Below, piece by piece: positions 33,278 to 42,460 of a stretch of 55,968 nucleotides of DNA. This DNA is from Pelagibius sp. (GTDB lineage Bacteria; Pseudomonadota; Alphaproteobacteria; Kiloniellales; Kiloniellaceae). The notes under the pieces were generated by a model, which saw only the letters and a list, made by a program, of their open reading frames with translations, was not told the origin of the DNA and did no database searches. The number at the start of each line of letters is the position of its first letter. The stretch's first letter is position 1. Location of the stretch: the NCBI GenBank assembly GCA_028280305.1, contig JANQMC010000052.1, positions 1-55,968 of the forward strand, written 5' to 3'. The translations under genes and the position numbers were made by a program.

Positions 33278-34801
33278 ATGGCCGGCAGACGACGCGGAGG
33301 CGGAAGGGCGGGGTCGCGCCCGCAAGAGACTGTGGCGCCCGCCGGTCTCTCCGGAGGAAACTACCGCCCCCTTGCCGAAGCCGATCTTCCCAGGATTGTT
33401 GCGGCGGCTATGGAGGTTTTGGAGCGCACCGGCATCGAGGTCGCGCCGAGCCCTTGCCGTGAGATCTTTCGGACCGCCGGTTGCCGGATCGATGACGATG
33501 CGAACCGGGTCTACATCGGACAGAAACTGATCGAGCAAAGCCTGCGGACGGCGGCGCGCGAAGTGCTGCTGGCCGGGCGCAGTGAGAAACACGATCTGCT
33601 GCTGGGCGGCCGCCGGGTCTACATGGGCACCGGCGGGCAGGCGGTGAAGATCCTCGACCTCGACGGCAAGGTGCGGGAGACGCGACTGTCGGACAACTAT
33701 GATATCGGGCGTCTCTGCGACACGCTGGAGCATATCCACTTCTACATGCGCCCCGTCGTGCCGCGCGATCTTGCCAACGATCAGATCGACATCAACCAGT
33801 TCTATGCCTGCCTCGCGGCCACCGAAAAACACGTGATGGCAAACGCCTACCTGCCGGAGAAGGTGGCCGGCCAGCGGGCCATGGCGGAGATCCTGGCCGG
33901 CGGCGCAGAGGCGCTGGACCGCCGCCCGATCATCTCCTACAGCAACTGCTGGACGGTCAGTCCGCTGCGCTACGCGACCGAGACCGTGGAGATTCTCGAC
34001 CAGATCGTCGCTCATGGCCTGCCGGTGGCAATTTCTTCGGCACCGCAAGCGGGGGCGACCTCACCGGCGGCGCTGGCGGGAACCCTTGTGCAGATAACGG
34101 CCGAGCAGCTTTCCGGCATCGTCTATGTGAACCTGTTGAACCCGGGTCATCCCCTGCTGATGGGCTGTGTGCCGGCCCAGGCCGATCTGCGCAGCGGTGC
34201 ATTTGTCGGGGGCTCAGCTGAGTTCGCCCTCTTGAATGCCGCTTGTGCCCAGATCGCCCAATACCTGGACGTTCCGATCTACAATTCCTCCGGGATCTCC
34301 GACGCCAAGGTGCCGGATGCCCAGGCCGGGGCGGAGAAGGGGATCACCGGACTCGCTGCCGCGCTGGCCGGCTCGAACTACATTCACCATTCCGCCGGTT
34401 TTCTGGAAAGCCTGCTGACCGTGGCGTATGAGCAGTTCGTGATCGACAATGACGTGAATGGCGAGATCATGCGCATGCTGAAGGGCATCGAGGTCACCGA
34501 GGAATCGCTGTCGATTGCCGTTATCGATGACGTCTGCAGGGGCGCCGGGCACTTCCTCGGCCATCCTCAGACCCTCGCCCTGATGAACAGCGAATATCTC
34601 TATCCGAGCCTGCTGGACCGCGACAATCGCGACGACTGGGAAATGAAGGGCGCCCGCGACATCCGCGAGGCAGCCCGGGAACGGGCCCGCAAGGTTCTGG
34701 CCGAACACTGGCCGCAGGCGATCCCCGCCGACCTGGATGCCGAGATTCGCCGGCGATTCGACATCCTGCTGCCGCAGCGTGCGATGCGCCCGGCTGCCTG
34801 A
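33278..34801 (+). CDS. Trimethylamine methyltransferase (MttB) superfamily protein, non-pyrrolysine, copy 2
   Basis: A 507-residue paralog of the protein at 1083-2672, sharing the MttB barrel (GAEKGITGLAAALAGSNYIHHSAGFLES, LLTVAYEQFVIDND, GAGHFLGHPQTL). No in-frame amber occurs. The N-terminus is again Arg/Gly-rich (MAGRRRGGGRAGSRPQ). It presumably methylates the same or a related corrinoid protein from a different N-methyl substrate. It leads an apparent operon with a YcgN protein, an Fe-S protein and a glutamine amidotransferase. The AAAGGGGGAAAGG ribosome site precedes the ATG. Confidence 0.9.
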   Translation: MAGRRRGGGRAGSRPQETVAPAGLSGGNYRPLAEADLPRIVAAAMEVLERTGIEVAPSPCREIFRTAGCRIDDDANRVYIGQKLIEQSLRTAAREVLLAGRSEKHDLLLGGRRVYMGTGGQAVKILDLDGKVRETRLSDNYDIGRLCDTLEHIHFYMRPVVPRDLANDQIDINQFYACLAATEKHVMANAYLPEKVAGQRAMAEILAGGAEALDRRPIISYSNCWTVSPLRYATETVEILDQIVAHGLPVAISSAPQAGATSPAALAGTLVQITAEQLSGIVYVNLLNPGHPLLMGCVPAQADLRSGAFVGGSAEFALLNAACAQIAQYLDVPIYNSSGISDAKVPDAQAGAEKGITGLAAALAGSNYIHHSAGFLESLLTVAYEQFVIDNDVNGEIMRMLKGIEVTEESLSIAVIDDVCRGAGHFLGHPQTLALMNSEYLYPSLLDRDNRDDWEMKGARDIREAARERARKVLAEHWPQAIPADLDAEIRRRFDILLPQRAMRPAA

Positions 34802-34854
34802 AGAGGGGCGTGATCCTGCTCGTGTGAGCCTGGATCATGGGTTAGGCTGCCCCC

Positions 34855-35316
34855 ATGAATCGGCGGCCTTACTGGCAGACAAAATCGCTTTCTGAGATGA
34901 CCTCGGCGGAGTGGGAAGCACTCTGCGATGGCTGCGGGCGCTGCTGTCTGATCAAACTGGAGGACCCGGACGACGGCGAGATCGTTCACACCGAGGTCAC
35001 CTGCCATTTGTTGAACGAACAAAGCTGCCGTTGCGGCGACTACGCCAACCGCAAGGCTATCGTGCCGGATTGCGTACAGCTTTCGCCGGAGAACATCGGC
35101 GAATTGAACTTCATGCCGCCGAGCTGCGCCTACCGCCGCCTTGCCGAAGGGCGGGACCTTGTCTGGTGGCATCCCCTGGTGTCGGGAGATCCCAACTCGG
35201 TCCATGAAGCGGGTATCTCCGTACGCGGCCGGGTAGTCTCGGAATCTCAGGTTGCCGATGAGGACCTGGAAGACCACATCGTGGATTGGCCCAACCAGGA
35301 AACAACGGAAGCATGA
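34855..35316 (+). CDS. YcgN/UPF0260 family cysteine-cluster protein
   Basis: A 153-residue protein with the UPF0260 Cys pattern: [15 protein letters not shown] near residue 24, then [25 protein letters not shown] and [22 protein letters not shown]. The cysteines suggest a zinc or Fe-S cluster; the family has no established function. It starts 53 bases after the mttB-like gene, and its stop overlaps the next start (ATGA). Confidence 0.88.
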   Translation: MNRRPYWQTKSLSEMTSAEWEALCDGCGRCCLIKLEDPDDGEIVHTEVTCHLLNEQSCRCGDYANRKAIVPDCVQLSPENIGELNFMPPSCAYRRLAEGRDLVWWHPLVSGDPNSVHEAGISVRGRVVSESQVADEDLEDHIVDWPNQETTEA

Positions 35317-36017
35317 GCGCCGAGGACCTCGCTGACATCGCAACGCTTGCCGAGGGGCAGGGACTGCGCCTGCGCGGCGCCTTTCTCTGCGAGTCAGACG
35401 ATGCCGTTCCGCCGCAGGCCGACGGCAGCGAGAGCGGGACCTTGGTCCTGCTGGGCAATTTGGGCGGCAGTCTCTGGCCGGCTTTTTCTGCGGCGCCGGA
35501 ATTCAGCGACGGACAGCCGGATCCGATGAATCGTTGGAGCAGCCGGGTCATCGCCGCGCTGGCGGAAAGGCTCGGCGGCCGCGCCGTTTTTCCCTTCGGC
35601 GGGCCGCCCTATCACCCCTTTCTGCGTTGGGCGCAGCGTGCCGAAGGCCTTGCCGCTTCGCCCCTGGGCATGCTGATCCATCCGGAATTCGGTCTCTGGC
35701 ATGCTTATCGCGGCGGCATTGCGTTTGGCCGGGCGTTGGCGATTGAGCCGGGCCCCCCGGTTCCTGCACCCTGTGAGGACTGCGCCGGCCGGCCTTGCTT
35801 GTCGGCTTGTCCGGTGAACGCCTTTACGTCTTCCGGCTACAATGTGCCGGCCTGTACCGCGCACCTTGCCAGCGCCGAAGGTGAAGACTGCCTTTCCGGC
35901 GGCTGCCTGGCACGTCGCGCCTGTCCGGTGGGCGCGGAACACACCTACGGAGCGCCCCAGGCAGCCTTTCATATGAGCGCTTTTCTCACGGCGCAGACAG
36001 CAAGAATGGAGCCTTGA
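35313..36017 (+). CDS. 4Fe-4S ferredoxin-domain protein (QueG-like Fe-S region)
   Basis: A 234-residue cytoplasmic protein. The C-terminal third has two Cys clusters: [18 protein letters not shown] and, further on, [27 protein letters not shown], resembling the paired 4Fe-4S sites of epoxyqueuosine reductase relatives. The N-terminal two thirds ([46 protein letters not shown]) match the loosely conserved small ferredoxin family near C1 genes. No corrinoid-binding motif is evident. Both ends overlap neighbouring genes (ATGA at the start, shared A at the stop), so the three proteins are probably made together. Confidence 0.82.
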   Translation: MSAEDLADIATLAEGQGLRLRGAFLCESDDAVPPQADGSESGTLVLLGNLGGSLWPAFSAAPEFSDGQPDPMNRWSSRVIAALAERLGGRAVFPFGGPPYHPFLRWAQRAEGLAASPLGMLIHPEFGLWHAYRGGIAFGRALAIEPGPPVPAPCEDCAGRPCLSACPVNAFTSSGYNVPACTAHLASAEGEDCLSGGCLARRACPVGAEHTYGAPQAAFHMSAFLTAQTARMEP

Positions 36018-36706
36018 TGAGAGAAACGATTCTTTTGATCGATCATCCCGTCGGCAAGCGCGACGACCGGGCATCCGGCCTGCTTCAGGAAATGGGATAT
36101 GGCATTGAATGGTGCTCACCGGGCAGGGGCGATGCGCTGCCGCCGGTGGACAGTGATTACAAGGCCGCGGTCGTCTATGGCGGGGCGGAGAGCGTGAACA
36201 AGCCGGATGAGTATGCCTATCTTCGCCAGGAGACGGATTGGATCGGCGCCTGGGCGGAGAGCGGCCGCCCCTTTCTCGGCATCTGCCTGGGCGGACAAAT
36301 GCTGGCCCAGGCCCTGGGCGCGCCGGTCAGCCGACATGACGAAGGGGCACACGAGATCGGCTACGTTGAGATCGAGCCGACCCCGGCGGCCAACGGTTTC
36401 CTTGACCAGGCTATGCATGTTTATCAGTGGCACAACGAAGGCTTCGCGGTGCCGCAGACTGCCGAGTTGCTTGCTTCCGGACCGGTGTTTCGCAACCAGG
36501 CCTTTCGCTATGGCAGCAAGGCCTACGGCATACAGTTTCATCCTGAGGTCTCAATTTCGGTGATGCAGCGCTGGATGCGTGACGCCGCGCACATGTTGGA
36601 AGAGCCGGGTGCGCAGTCAAAAGAGCAGCAGTTGGAAGCCGCGGCCCGTTTCGATGCGCCCATGGCCGCATGGCTACGCAGTTTCCTGCACAACTGGCTG
36701 GCCTGA
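36017..36706 (+). CDS. Class I glutamine amidotransferase
   Basis: A 229-residue stand-alone GATase with catalytic triad Cys90 (GICLGGQ), His175 and Glu177 (FHPEV). It resembles GMP-synthase-type glutaminase domains rather than PuuD. It would hydrolyse glutamine or a gamma-glutamyl amide. No synthetase partner is adjacent, which leaves a gamma-glutamyl hydrolase role open in a locus with methylamine genes; this is inference. The ATG at 36017 shares its A with the previous stop TGA. Confidence 0.85.
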   Translation: MRETILLIDHPVGKRDDRASGLLQEMGYGIEWCSPGRGDALPPVDSDYKAAVVYGGAESVNKPDEYAYLRQETDWIGAWAESGRPFLGICLGGQMLAQALGAPVSRHDEGAHEIGYVEIEPTPAANGFLDQAMHVYQWHNEGFAVPQTAELLASGPVFRNQAFRYGSKAYGIQFHPEVSISVMQRWMRDAAHMLEEPGAQSKEQQLEAAARFDAPMAAWLRSFLHNWLA

Positions 36707-36713
36707 TCGCGAC

Positions 36714-36980
36714 TTAGTGAACCGCTCTAAGCAGCGGACGGCCTCCGGTTTCGCCGGTGGGCGCGGTCCAGCGCTGGCCAAGACGCATAATGAAAGCGCC
36801 AAGGCGCAGCAGATGTCGCCCGACCAGCCGGCGCAGGCGGGCTCTGGGCTTCTGGTGGCGGCTGCGAAGCCGGACGGGCCGAGGGCGTGGCGCAAAGGGC
36901 TCGCTGATGCCCGGTGGAAGGATCCCCGACGGCAGTGTTCCGCTCGCCCGGATGAGGCTGTAGTGCAGAATCTCAGACAT
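36714..36980 (-). CDS. Possible small basic protein, 88 aa
   Basis: The frame starts MSEILHYSLIRASG with GAGGA five bases upstream and is rich in Arg (RPRPVRLRSRHQKPRARLRRL), with an amphipathic stretch LLRLGAFIMRLGQRW. It faces the LysR gene across ~150 bases, a common arrangement for a regulator and its target. No family is recognised, and Arg-rich frames also arise by chance in GC-rich DNA. Confidence 0.35.
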   Translation of the reverse strand: MSEILHYSLIRASGTLPSGILPPGISEPFAPRPRPVRLRSRHQKPRARLRRLVGRHLLRLGAFIMRLGQRWTAPTGETGGRPLLRAVH

Positions 36981-37130
36981 AGAATTCCTCATTTATCATC
37001 GGCTTTGCATCTTGCCTCGCAGGATTGAGAGGCTTGAAATCCGCCGTACATCAGTAAAGTATGCAGGGATCCCCAACCCACAAACGACGCTTTCTCATCT
37101 GATGAGTTAGTTTTGCTAAGGCATGGTGCC

Positions 37131-38027
37131 ATGAAGGATTTGCCCCCGCTGAATGCCCTCCGGGCTTTTGAGGCCGGCGCCCGCCATCTCAGCTTCACGA
37201 AGGCGGCCCAGGAACTGCATGTCACTCAGGCGGCGGTCAGCCACCAGGTAAAGGCGCTGGAGGATCATCTCGGCATGGCTCTGTTCAAGCGCCTCACTCG
37301 CAAGCTGGTCCTCACCGACCAGGGAAAGGCGCTCTACCCGGTGGTGAGTGAGAGCTTCGGGCGCATTGCAGAGGCGGCTGGCAGGCTGCGCGATGACGGC
37401 GAGTCGCGCATACTGACCATCTCCATCACACCGGCTTTCGGCGCCAAGTGGCTGATCCACCATCTGCCGCGGTTTTGGGAACGGCACCCGGAGATCGACC
37501 TGCGCATTCACCATTCGATCCAGACCACCGACCTGCGCAGTGACGACGTTGATCTTGCGATACGCTACGGCGCGGGTCAGTGGGAAGGCGTAACGTCGGA
37601 GTTCTTGTTGCGCGTCGATCGTTTTCCGGTCTGCAGCCCGGCGTTGCTGAAAGGCAAGAAGGCGATCCGCGAGCCGGCGGACCTCTGCGGTCACACCCTT
37701 CTGCATGAGGACGATCACGACGGTTGGATTCAGTGGCTGGCGGTCGCCGGTGTGAAAGACATAAACCCGCGCCGCGGCCCGATCATCGACGATGCAACGG
37801 TGATCCTGCATGCTGCTGCGGAAGGCCAGGGCGTCGCGCTGGGGAGCACATCAATTGTCGCCGAAGATCTCGAATCCGGGCGCCTGGTGAAGCCTTTCGA
37901 CCTGACAGTGCTCAGCGACCTCGCCTATCACCTGGTCTATCTGCCGGATGCCCTGGAACGCCCCAAGATAAAGGTCTTCCGCGACTTCCTGGTAGCGGCG
38001 GCGCACCAAGGCGAAGCGAAGCTTTAA
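37131..38027 (+). CDS. LysR family regulator, GcvA-like
   Basis: A 298-residue regulator: winged HTH at residues ~8-66 (LPPLNALRAFEAGARHLSFTKAAQELHVTQAAVSHQVKALE) and a periplasmic-binding-like effector domain. The N-terminal LPPLNALRAFEAAARHLS pattern is the GcvA/AmpR-like subgroup that includes regulators of glycine cleavage and of beta-lactamase. The target is unknown. The ATG at 37131 begins the standard N-terminus. Its TAA stop is interlocked with that of the convergent DUF1194 gene. Confidence 0.9.
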   Translation: MKDLPPLNALRAFEAGARHLSFTKAAQELHVTQAAVSHQVKALEDHLGMALFKRLTRKLVLTDQGKALYPVVSESFGRIAEAAGRLRDDGESRILTISITPAFGAKWLIHHLPRFWERHPEIDLRIHHSIQTTDLRSDDVDLAIRYGAGQWEGVTSEFLLRVDRFPVCSPALLKGKKAIREPADLCGHTLLHEDDHDGWIQWLAVAGVKDINPRRGPIIDDATVILHAAAEGQGVALGSTSIVAEDLESGRLVKPFDLTVLSDLAYHLVYLPDALERPKIKVFRDFLVAAAHQGEAKL

Positions 38028-38785
38028 GGTTGTCTTGGCGTGCCGGTACTCTGATCCTGGGCGTAGAGGCCGGTTCCCGGCGCGGTGGCAATCGGTGCGC
38101 CGGAAATCTCGAAGAGGAGTTTGCGCTGCATCGCCTCGGCGAAGTCATCGAAATCGTCGGCGGTGAGCAGGAAGCTCCCCGGGCCGCCGACGACCCAGGC
38201 CTGATAGTAATCCGTAAGCTCAGGTTCTTCATTCAGGATGGCGAGTCCGTTGATGGTGATGCCCAGCTGGTTGGCATAGTCTCTTGCGATTGCCGGTGAT
38301 TTGCCCTCGTTGGCCCGCCCGTCACCGGAAACGTCGATTGCTTTGCGCAAGCCCTCGAAGCCGTTGCGTTGGATAGACTGCACCGCATGGATGATGGCGT
38401 TGTTCATCGAGGTGGCGCCGCCGCTGACAAGACGTCTGCTGCGGCGCACCTGCTGCGCGAAAAGCAAGGCTTCCTGGCTGCTGGTAATTTTTGTCCAATC
38501 GATAGCAACGGCCTGGGCGGCATTGCTGGACCATTGCAGCAGGGTGACGGCAATGCCCAGGGGTGCGGTTTCCTCGATGGCGCCCAGCACCGATGGATCT
38601 TCGAAGGCGGCAGCAATTCCTAACATCTGCAAACGGAACTCGTCGTCGGTTACGCTTGAGGAACTGTCGACGGCCAACACCAGTTCCAGATCGACCGTCT
38701 GGCTTGCCGTTGCGTCGAAGGAACCGGAAAAGTAGAGGCAGAAGACTGTGGTGAGAGTGGAAAGATGGCGGGCGAGGCGGCGCAT
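38024..38785 (-). CDS. DUF1194 von Willebrand factor A-like secreted protein
   Basis: A 253-residue protein with a signal peptide (LSTLTTVFCLYFSGSFDATAS) and then a vWA-type domain whose metal site begins VDLELVLAVDSSSSVTDDEF (MIDAS DxSxS), with SGGATSMNNAI supplying the Thr/Ser and DVSGDGRANEG the second Asp. It is probably periplasmic, binding Mg2+ and a protein partner. Function is unknown. It overlaps the LysR gene end by 4 bases. Confidence 0.87.
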   Translation of the reverse strand: MRRLARHLSTLTTVFCLYFSGSFDATASQTVDLELVLAVDSSSSVTDDEFRLQMLGIAAAFEDPSVLGAIEETAPLGIAVTLLQWSSNAAQAVAIDWTKITSSQEALLFAQQVRRSRRLVSGGATSMNNAIIHAVQSIQRNGFEGLRKAIDVSGDGRANEGKSPAIARDYANQLGITINGLAILNEEPELTDYYQAWVVGGPGSFLLTADDFDDFAEAMQRKLLFEISGAPIATAPGTGLYAQDQSTGTPRQP

Positions 38786-38996
38786 CCGGGCAGTCTAGCG
38801 AGCCTTTGCCGCGTCCGATAGCGCAACCGCACGATTACACGGCTTCTCGCATTTCTTGCTTTATCGGTTCACCGCGGGCACGGGGTTCCTTGGGCAGAGT
38901 TTTCGACGCAGCCGAAACACGTTCATCGCTTTTAAATACAGAGACCGTCATAGTAACCCCTTCCTGAGCGGAAAGGGTGAAAGAGGAGCCCGGGCT

Positions 38997-39890
38997 ATGC
39001 CTCTGGGGATTTTGTTGCTACGGCGTTTTGCCGCGTTTCTGACCTTCGGCTTTCTGATTCATGGAGTCCTGGCAGTTGCTGCGGCGCCGGCCCTTGCAGG
39101 CGAGCAGCTTGCCGAGGCAGGCGGAAAGACCAGCAAGGTGACCCTTGAGGTGGTGATCGCCGAAGGTGCCAAGCTGCTGCGTGATGCCGTCACCTTCAAG
39201 ATCGCCAAGATTGCCCCGGGCGGTCGCCTGGAACCGGTGACGAAGAAGACCGGTGCCCCTCTTAATGTAGACCTGCGACAGGGCCGTTATCGGGTTGAGG
39301 CGCGCTTCGGTGATGCAGCGGTTACGTCGGACCTCGAGGTGGCGGACAAGCCGCTGACCCATCGGATTTCATTGAACGCCGGCTGGGCCCATCTTCGTGT
39401 GATCCCGCATCGCGGGGCCCTGCCGCTGAGCTCTGCAATCGAATGGGAAATCCTGACCTATGGCCGTGATGCCAGCGGCAACCGCCATCAGGTTGCCGTG
39501 GCGAAGAGCCCCAATCCGCGCGTCGTTCTGCCCGAGGGTTTCTACCTGGTGCGGGCGAAGACCCGGGATGCCCTGGTGAAGCACACCATCGAGATCACTG
39601 CCGGGCATACCTACAAATACACGCTGGACCTGAACGCCGGTGCCGTAGGTCTTTCAGCGGTGCGGGGCCGTGGCGGTCCCGAGATCCGGGAAACCATCGA
39701 CTGGCAGATCTTTAAGGCGAGCGACACGACGCTCAGCATGCCGGTGACCTCGCGCCGTGCGGCCAGCGGGCAGTTCTGGCTGCGTGAAGGACGCTATGTC
39801 GCTCTCGCCAGTAGCGGTCCACGCAGAGGCCGGGCGAACTTCGAGGTGCGCTCGGGCAACGAGCGCCAGATCACTGTCGAATTGAAATAG
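38997..39890 (+). CDS. Secreted protein with three beta-sandwich-like repeats
   Basis: A 297-residue protein with a signal peptide (RRFAAFLTFGFLIHGVLAVAAAPALA). The mature part has three repeats of about 80 residues, each built from a (V/E/D)xWxI-type strand, then a (L/F)xxGxYxVxA motif and a closing V-x-L strand: DLRQGRYRVEA, LPEGFYLVRA and LREGRYVALA are the matching centres. This recalls carboxypeptidase-regulatory/PEGA-type surface domains. It is periplasmic or exported, with unknown partner. The ATG at 38997 has AGAGGAG nine bases upstream. Confidence 0.8.
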   Translation: MPLGILLLRRFAAFLTFGFLIHGVLAVAAAPALAGEQLAEAGGKTSKVTLEVVIAEGAKLLRDAVTFKIAKIAPGGRLEPVTKKTGAPLNVDLRQGRYRVEARFGDAAVTSDLEVADKPLTHRISLNAGWAHLRVIPHRGALPLSSAIEWEILTYGRDASGNRHQVAVAKSPNPRVVLPEGFYLVRAKTRDALVKHTIEITAGHTYKYTLDLNAGAVGLSAVRGRGGPEIRETIDWQIFKASDTTLSMPVTSRRAASGQFWLREGRYVALASSGPRRGRANFEVRSGNERQITVELK

Positions 39891-39910
39891 GCTTTTCGCC
39901 GGCCTGCCGC

Positions 39911-40135
39911 TCAGTCGAGCTCGCGCAGTTTTTCTGCCGTGTCCTTGCGCCATTCGGCCTCGTTCTGCACCGCTTCCAGAGTCACGGCCTCGCCGTTGTT
40001 CGGATTTGTCAAAGTCTGTTTTTCCGGCGCACCGCTAAACCAGGCAAAAGCACTCTCGCCGTCATTGGCCTGACTGATGGCGATGGCGGCGGCCAGGGCG
40101 ACCCCCACGCCGATAAGGGCGATCTTACGATTCAT
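39911..40135 (-). CDS. Small membrane-anchored or secreted protein, 74 aa
   Basis: Starts MNRKIALIGVGVALAAAIAI, a signal peptide or N-terminal anchor, followed by a hydrophilic tail rich in Asn, Glu and Trp (NNGEAVTLEAVQNEAEWR). GGGGAG lies upstream of the ATG. No family is recognised. It is convergent with the repeat-protein gene. Confidence 0.6.
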   Translation of the reverse strand: MNRKIALIGVGVALAAAIAISQANDGESAFAWFSGAPEKQTLTNPNNGEAVTLEAVQNEAEWRKDTAEKLRELD

Positions 40136-40320
40136 GATGATGTCCCACTCCCCGTGACGTCCTGAAAAAGGATGTCTCTTCCCGATCCCCGACTATCTGG
40201 GCTTTGAGGGGGCAATTGCACATGACTTTTCTGTGACTTTGAATAGTTCCAAAGAAGCGCCGAGTAATCAGATTCATCTAATGTTTCCTGGCGAAAATGA
40301 CCGCAATCCGAAGCGGTCTT

Positions 40321-41871
40321 TTAGAACAGCAGCTTGGGCAGCACGGTGGCCAGCGGTTGCCAGAACCAGAGCACCAGCATACCGAGAATCTGCAGGGCGA
40401 TGAACGGCAGCACGCCCTGGTAAATCTGGCCGGTGGTGACTTCCTTGGGCGCCGCGCCGCGCAGGTAAAACAGCGAGAAGCCGAAGGGCGGCGTCAGAAA
40501 CGATGTCTGCAGATTGATGGCGATCAGGATCGAGAGCCAGACCGGGTCGTGACCCATGAGGATCAGGACCGGCGCCACCAGCGGCAGCAGGATCACCGAG
40601 ATTTCGACGAAGTCGAGGAAGAAGCCCAGAACGAAGATCAGCGCCATGACGAACAGCAGGGCGCCGTCGGCACCGCCGGGCATGGCGGCGATAATCTCCT
40701 CGACGTGGGTGTCGCCGCCCAAACCGCGGAACACCAACGAGAACACGCTGGCGGTCAGGATGGTGGCGAAGATCATCGCGGTGACGGTCATGGTGCCGGT
40801 CATCACCGGCTTCAGGATGTCCGCGCGCCAGGCGCGTTTGAGGGCGAGTCCGACTGCGGCGAGAGCAACCGCCACCAAAGCGACTGCGATCAGTCCAAGC
40901 AGCCAGTCCTGCGCGCCGATATCGTCGCGTTGCAGGCGCACCGGGGCGAAGCGCGCCAGGATTGCGAGGGCCAGCAGCGCTGCGCCGCCGGCATAGATGA
41001 GGAACGGCGGTCCGTCCTGGCGCAGCGCGGCCAGGAGCAGGGCGCCCACGGCGCCGACGGATGCCGCTTCGCTGGGCGTGGCGATGCCGCCGAGGATCGA
41101 ACCCAGCACCGCGACGATCAGCACCATCGGCGGCAGCAGCGCGGCCAGCACCTTGGCGCGCGGCGGCGCCTCCTCAGGCTGGGCGAGGGCAGGGGCGTCC
41201 GCCGGCGTCACCCAGGCTTTCACCAGCATGTAGACGATGTAGATCCCGACCAGCAGCAGGCCGGGCAGCAGGGCGGCGGCGAAGGTCTGTCCGACGGAGA
41301 TGGTGTCGATGGTGAAGAGGCCCTGGCGGAACTGCGCCTGCTGATAGCTGTTGGACATGACGTCGGAGAGGATGATCAGCAGGGTCGAGGGTGGGATGAT
41401 CTGGCCCAGGGTGCCGGCAGTGCAGACCACGCCGGAGGCCAGGCGCGGATTGTAGCCGTTACGCAGCATGGTGGGCAGGGCGATCATGCCCATGGCGACG
41501 ACGGTGGCGCCGACGATGCCGGTGGAGGCGGCCAGCAACGCGCCCACCAGGATCACCGAAACGCCGAGGCCGCCGCGCAGATTGCCGAAGAGGCGGCCCA
41601 TGGTTTCCAGCAGGTCTTCCGCGATGCGGCTCTGCTGCAGCACCACGCCCATGAAGACGAAGAGCGGGATGGCGATCAGCACGTCGTTGGTCAGCAGGCC
41701 GAAGACACGCTGGCCGAGAGCGCCCAGCAGGCTGACGTCGAAAACGCCCAAGGCCCAACCGAGCGCGGCGAAAACCACGGCCACGCCGGTCAGCGTGAAG
41801 GCAACGGGATAGCCGAGCAGGATGGCGCCGATCAGCGCCGCGAACATCAGGAGGTCGAGATACTCGCTCAC
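40321..41871 (-). CDS. dctM: TRAP transporter, large permease (DctM/TakM-type)
   Basis: A 516-residue inner-membrane protein with the DctM features IPLFVFMG, ASTGIVGATVVAMGMIALP, GTLGQIIPPSTLLII and C-terminal NLQTSFLTPPFGFSLFYLRG. It is about 90 residues longer than the classical ~425-residue DctM because of an insert at ~290-380 with two extra hydrophobic segments, as seen in the TakM branch. It uses the sodium gradient to import the ligand delivered by DctP. Its ATG overlaps the dctQ stop. Confidence 0.92.
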   Translation of the reverse strand: MSEYLDLLMFAALIGAILLGYPVAFTLTGVAVVFAALGWALGVFDVSLLGALGQRVFGLLTNDVLIAIPLFVFMGVVLQQSRIAEDLLETMGRLFGNLRGGLGVSVILVGALLAASTGIVGATVVAMGMIALPTMLRNGYNPRLASGVVCTAGTLGQIIPPSTLLIILSDVMSNSYQQAQFRQGLFTIDTISVGQTFAAALLPGLLLVGIYIVYMLVKAWVTPADAPALAQPEEAPPRAKVLAALLPPMVLIVAVLGSILGGIATPSEAASVGAVGALLLAALRQDGPPFLIYAGGAALLALAILARFAPVRLQRDDIGAQDWLLGLIAVALVAVALAAVGLALKRAWRADILKPVMTGTMTVTAMIFATILTASVFSLVFRGLGGDTHVEEIIAAMPGGADGALLFVMALIFVLGFFLDFVEISVILLPLVAPVLILMGHDPVWLSILIAINLQTSFLTPPFGFSLFYLRGAAPKEVTTGQIYQGVLPFIALQILGMLVLWFWQPLATVLPKLLF

Positions 41872-42380
41872 GCCGTATCGCGCCTTTCGGCGAGACTGAG
41901 AAGGTCACGCAGCAGGCAGGCGAGGCCCTGGACGATCAGCAGGATGCAGAACCCCGGGATCAGGGACTTCAGGAGAAAAGAGGCCGGAATGCCGCCGACT
42001 GAAATCGGTCCCTCCAGCACCGCCCAGGAATTGCGCACCGAAGGCCAGGTGAACCAGAGCACCATCAACAGGGAGGGAATGAGGAAGCCGAGAGTGCCGG
42101 CCAGATCAATGGCCGCTTTACCGCGTTTGCCAAAGCGGCTGTAGAAGATATCGACCCGCACATGGGCATCGACCAGCAGGGTATAGCCGGCGCCCAGCAT
42201 GAAAAGGGCGGCATGCATGTAAAGCACGCCTTCATTGAGGAAGATGAAGGAGATTCCGAAGACATAGCGCAGCAGCACCACGGCGAATTGCAGCAGCACC
42301 ATTGCCAGGGCAAGCCAGCGCACGCCCGAGCCGACGGTCCGGTTCACGGCATCGAGCCGGGCGATCCAAAGCTGCATCAT
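41868..42380 (-). CDS. dctQ: TRAP transporter, small permease (DctQ-type)
   Basis: A 170-residue inner-membrane protein with four helices and the family motif around FLNEGVLYMHAALFMLGAGYTLLVDAHVRVDIFY. It pairs with DctM. Two adjacent ATGs (42380, 42377) are possible. It is separated from dctP by two palindromic repeats, and ends in an ATGA overlap with dctM. Confidence 0.92.
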   Translation of the reverse strand: MMQLWIARLDAVNRTVGSGVRWLALAMVLLQFAVVLLRYVFGISFIFLNEGVLYMHAALFMLGAGYTLLVDAHVRVDIFYSRFGKRGKAAIDLAGTLGFLIPSLLMVLWFTWPSVRNSWAVLEGPISVGGIPASFLLKSLIPGFCILLIVQGLACLLRDLLSLAERRDTA

Positions 42381-42406
42381 CTGATCCTGACCAAGTACCC
42401 TTGCGC

Positions 42407-42448
42407 CATGCTTCGAAACGCCGCCTCCGACGGCTCCTCAGCATGAGG
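42407..42448. repeat. REP-like palindromic repeat, copy A
   Basis: An imperfect palindrome with outer arms CATGCT/AGCATG and an inner CCGCC/GGC stem, containing CTTCGAAACG and CTCCTCAGCATGAGG. It resembles the CTTCGAGACG...CTCAGGATGAGG repeats dispersed in many alphaproteobacteria. It lies between dctP and dctQ and may stabilise the dctP message. Confidence 0.6.
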
Positions 42449-42460
42449 TGTATCGCTATC

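Noticed and set aside
40297..42144. Long open frame (615 codons) on the plus strand opposite dctM and dctQ
   Set aside because: His/Gln/Arg/Asp-rich composition typical of an antisense frame in GC-rich DNA; the minus strand encodes clear TRAP permeases.
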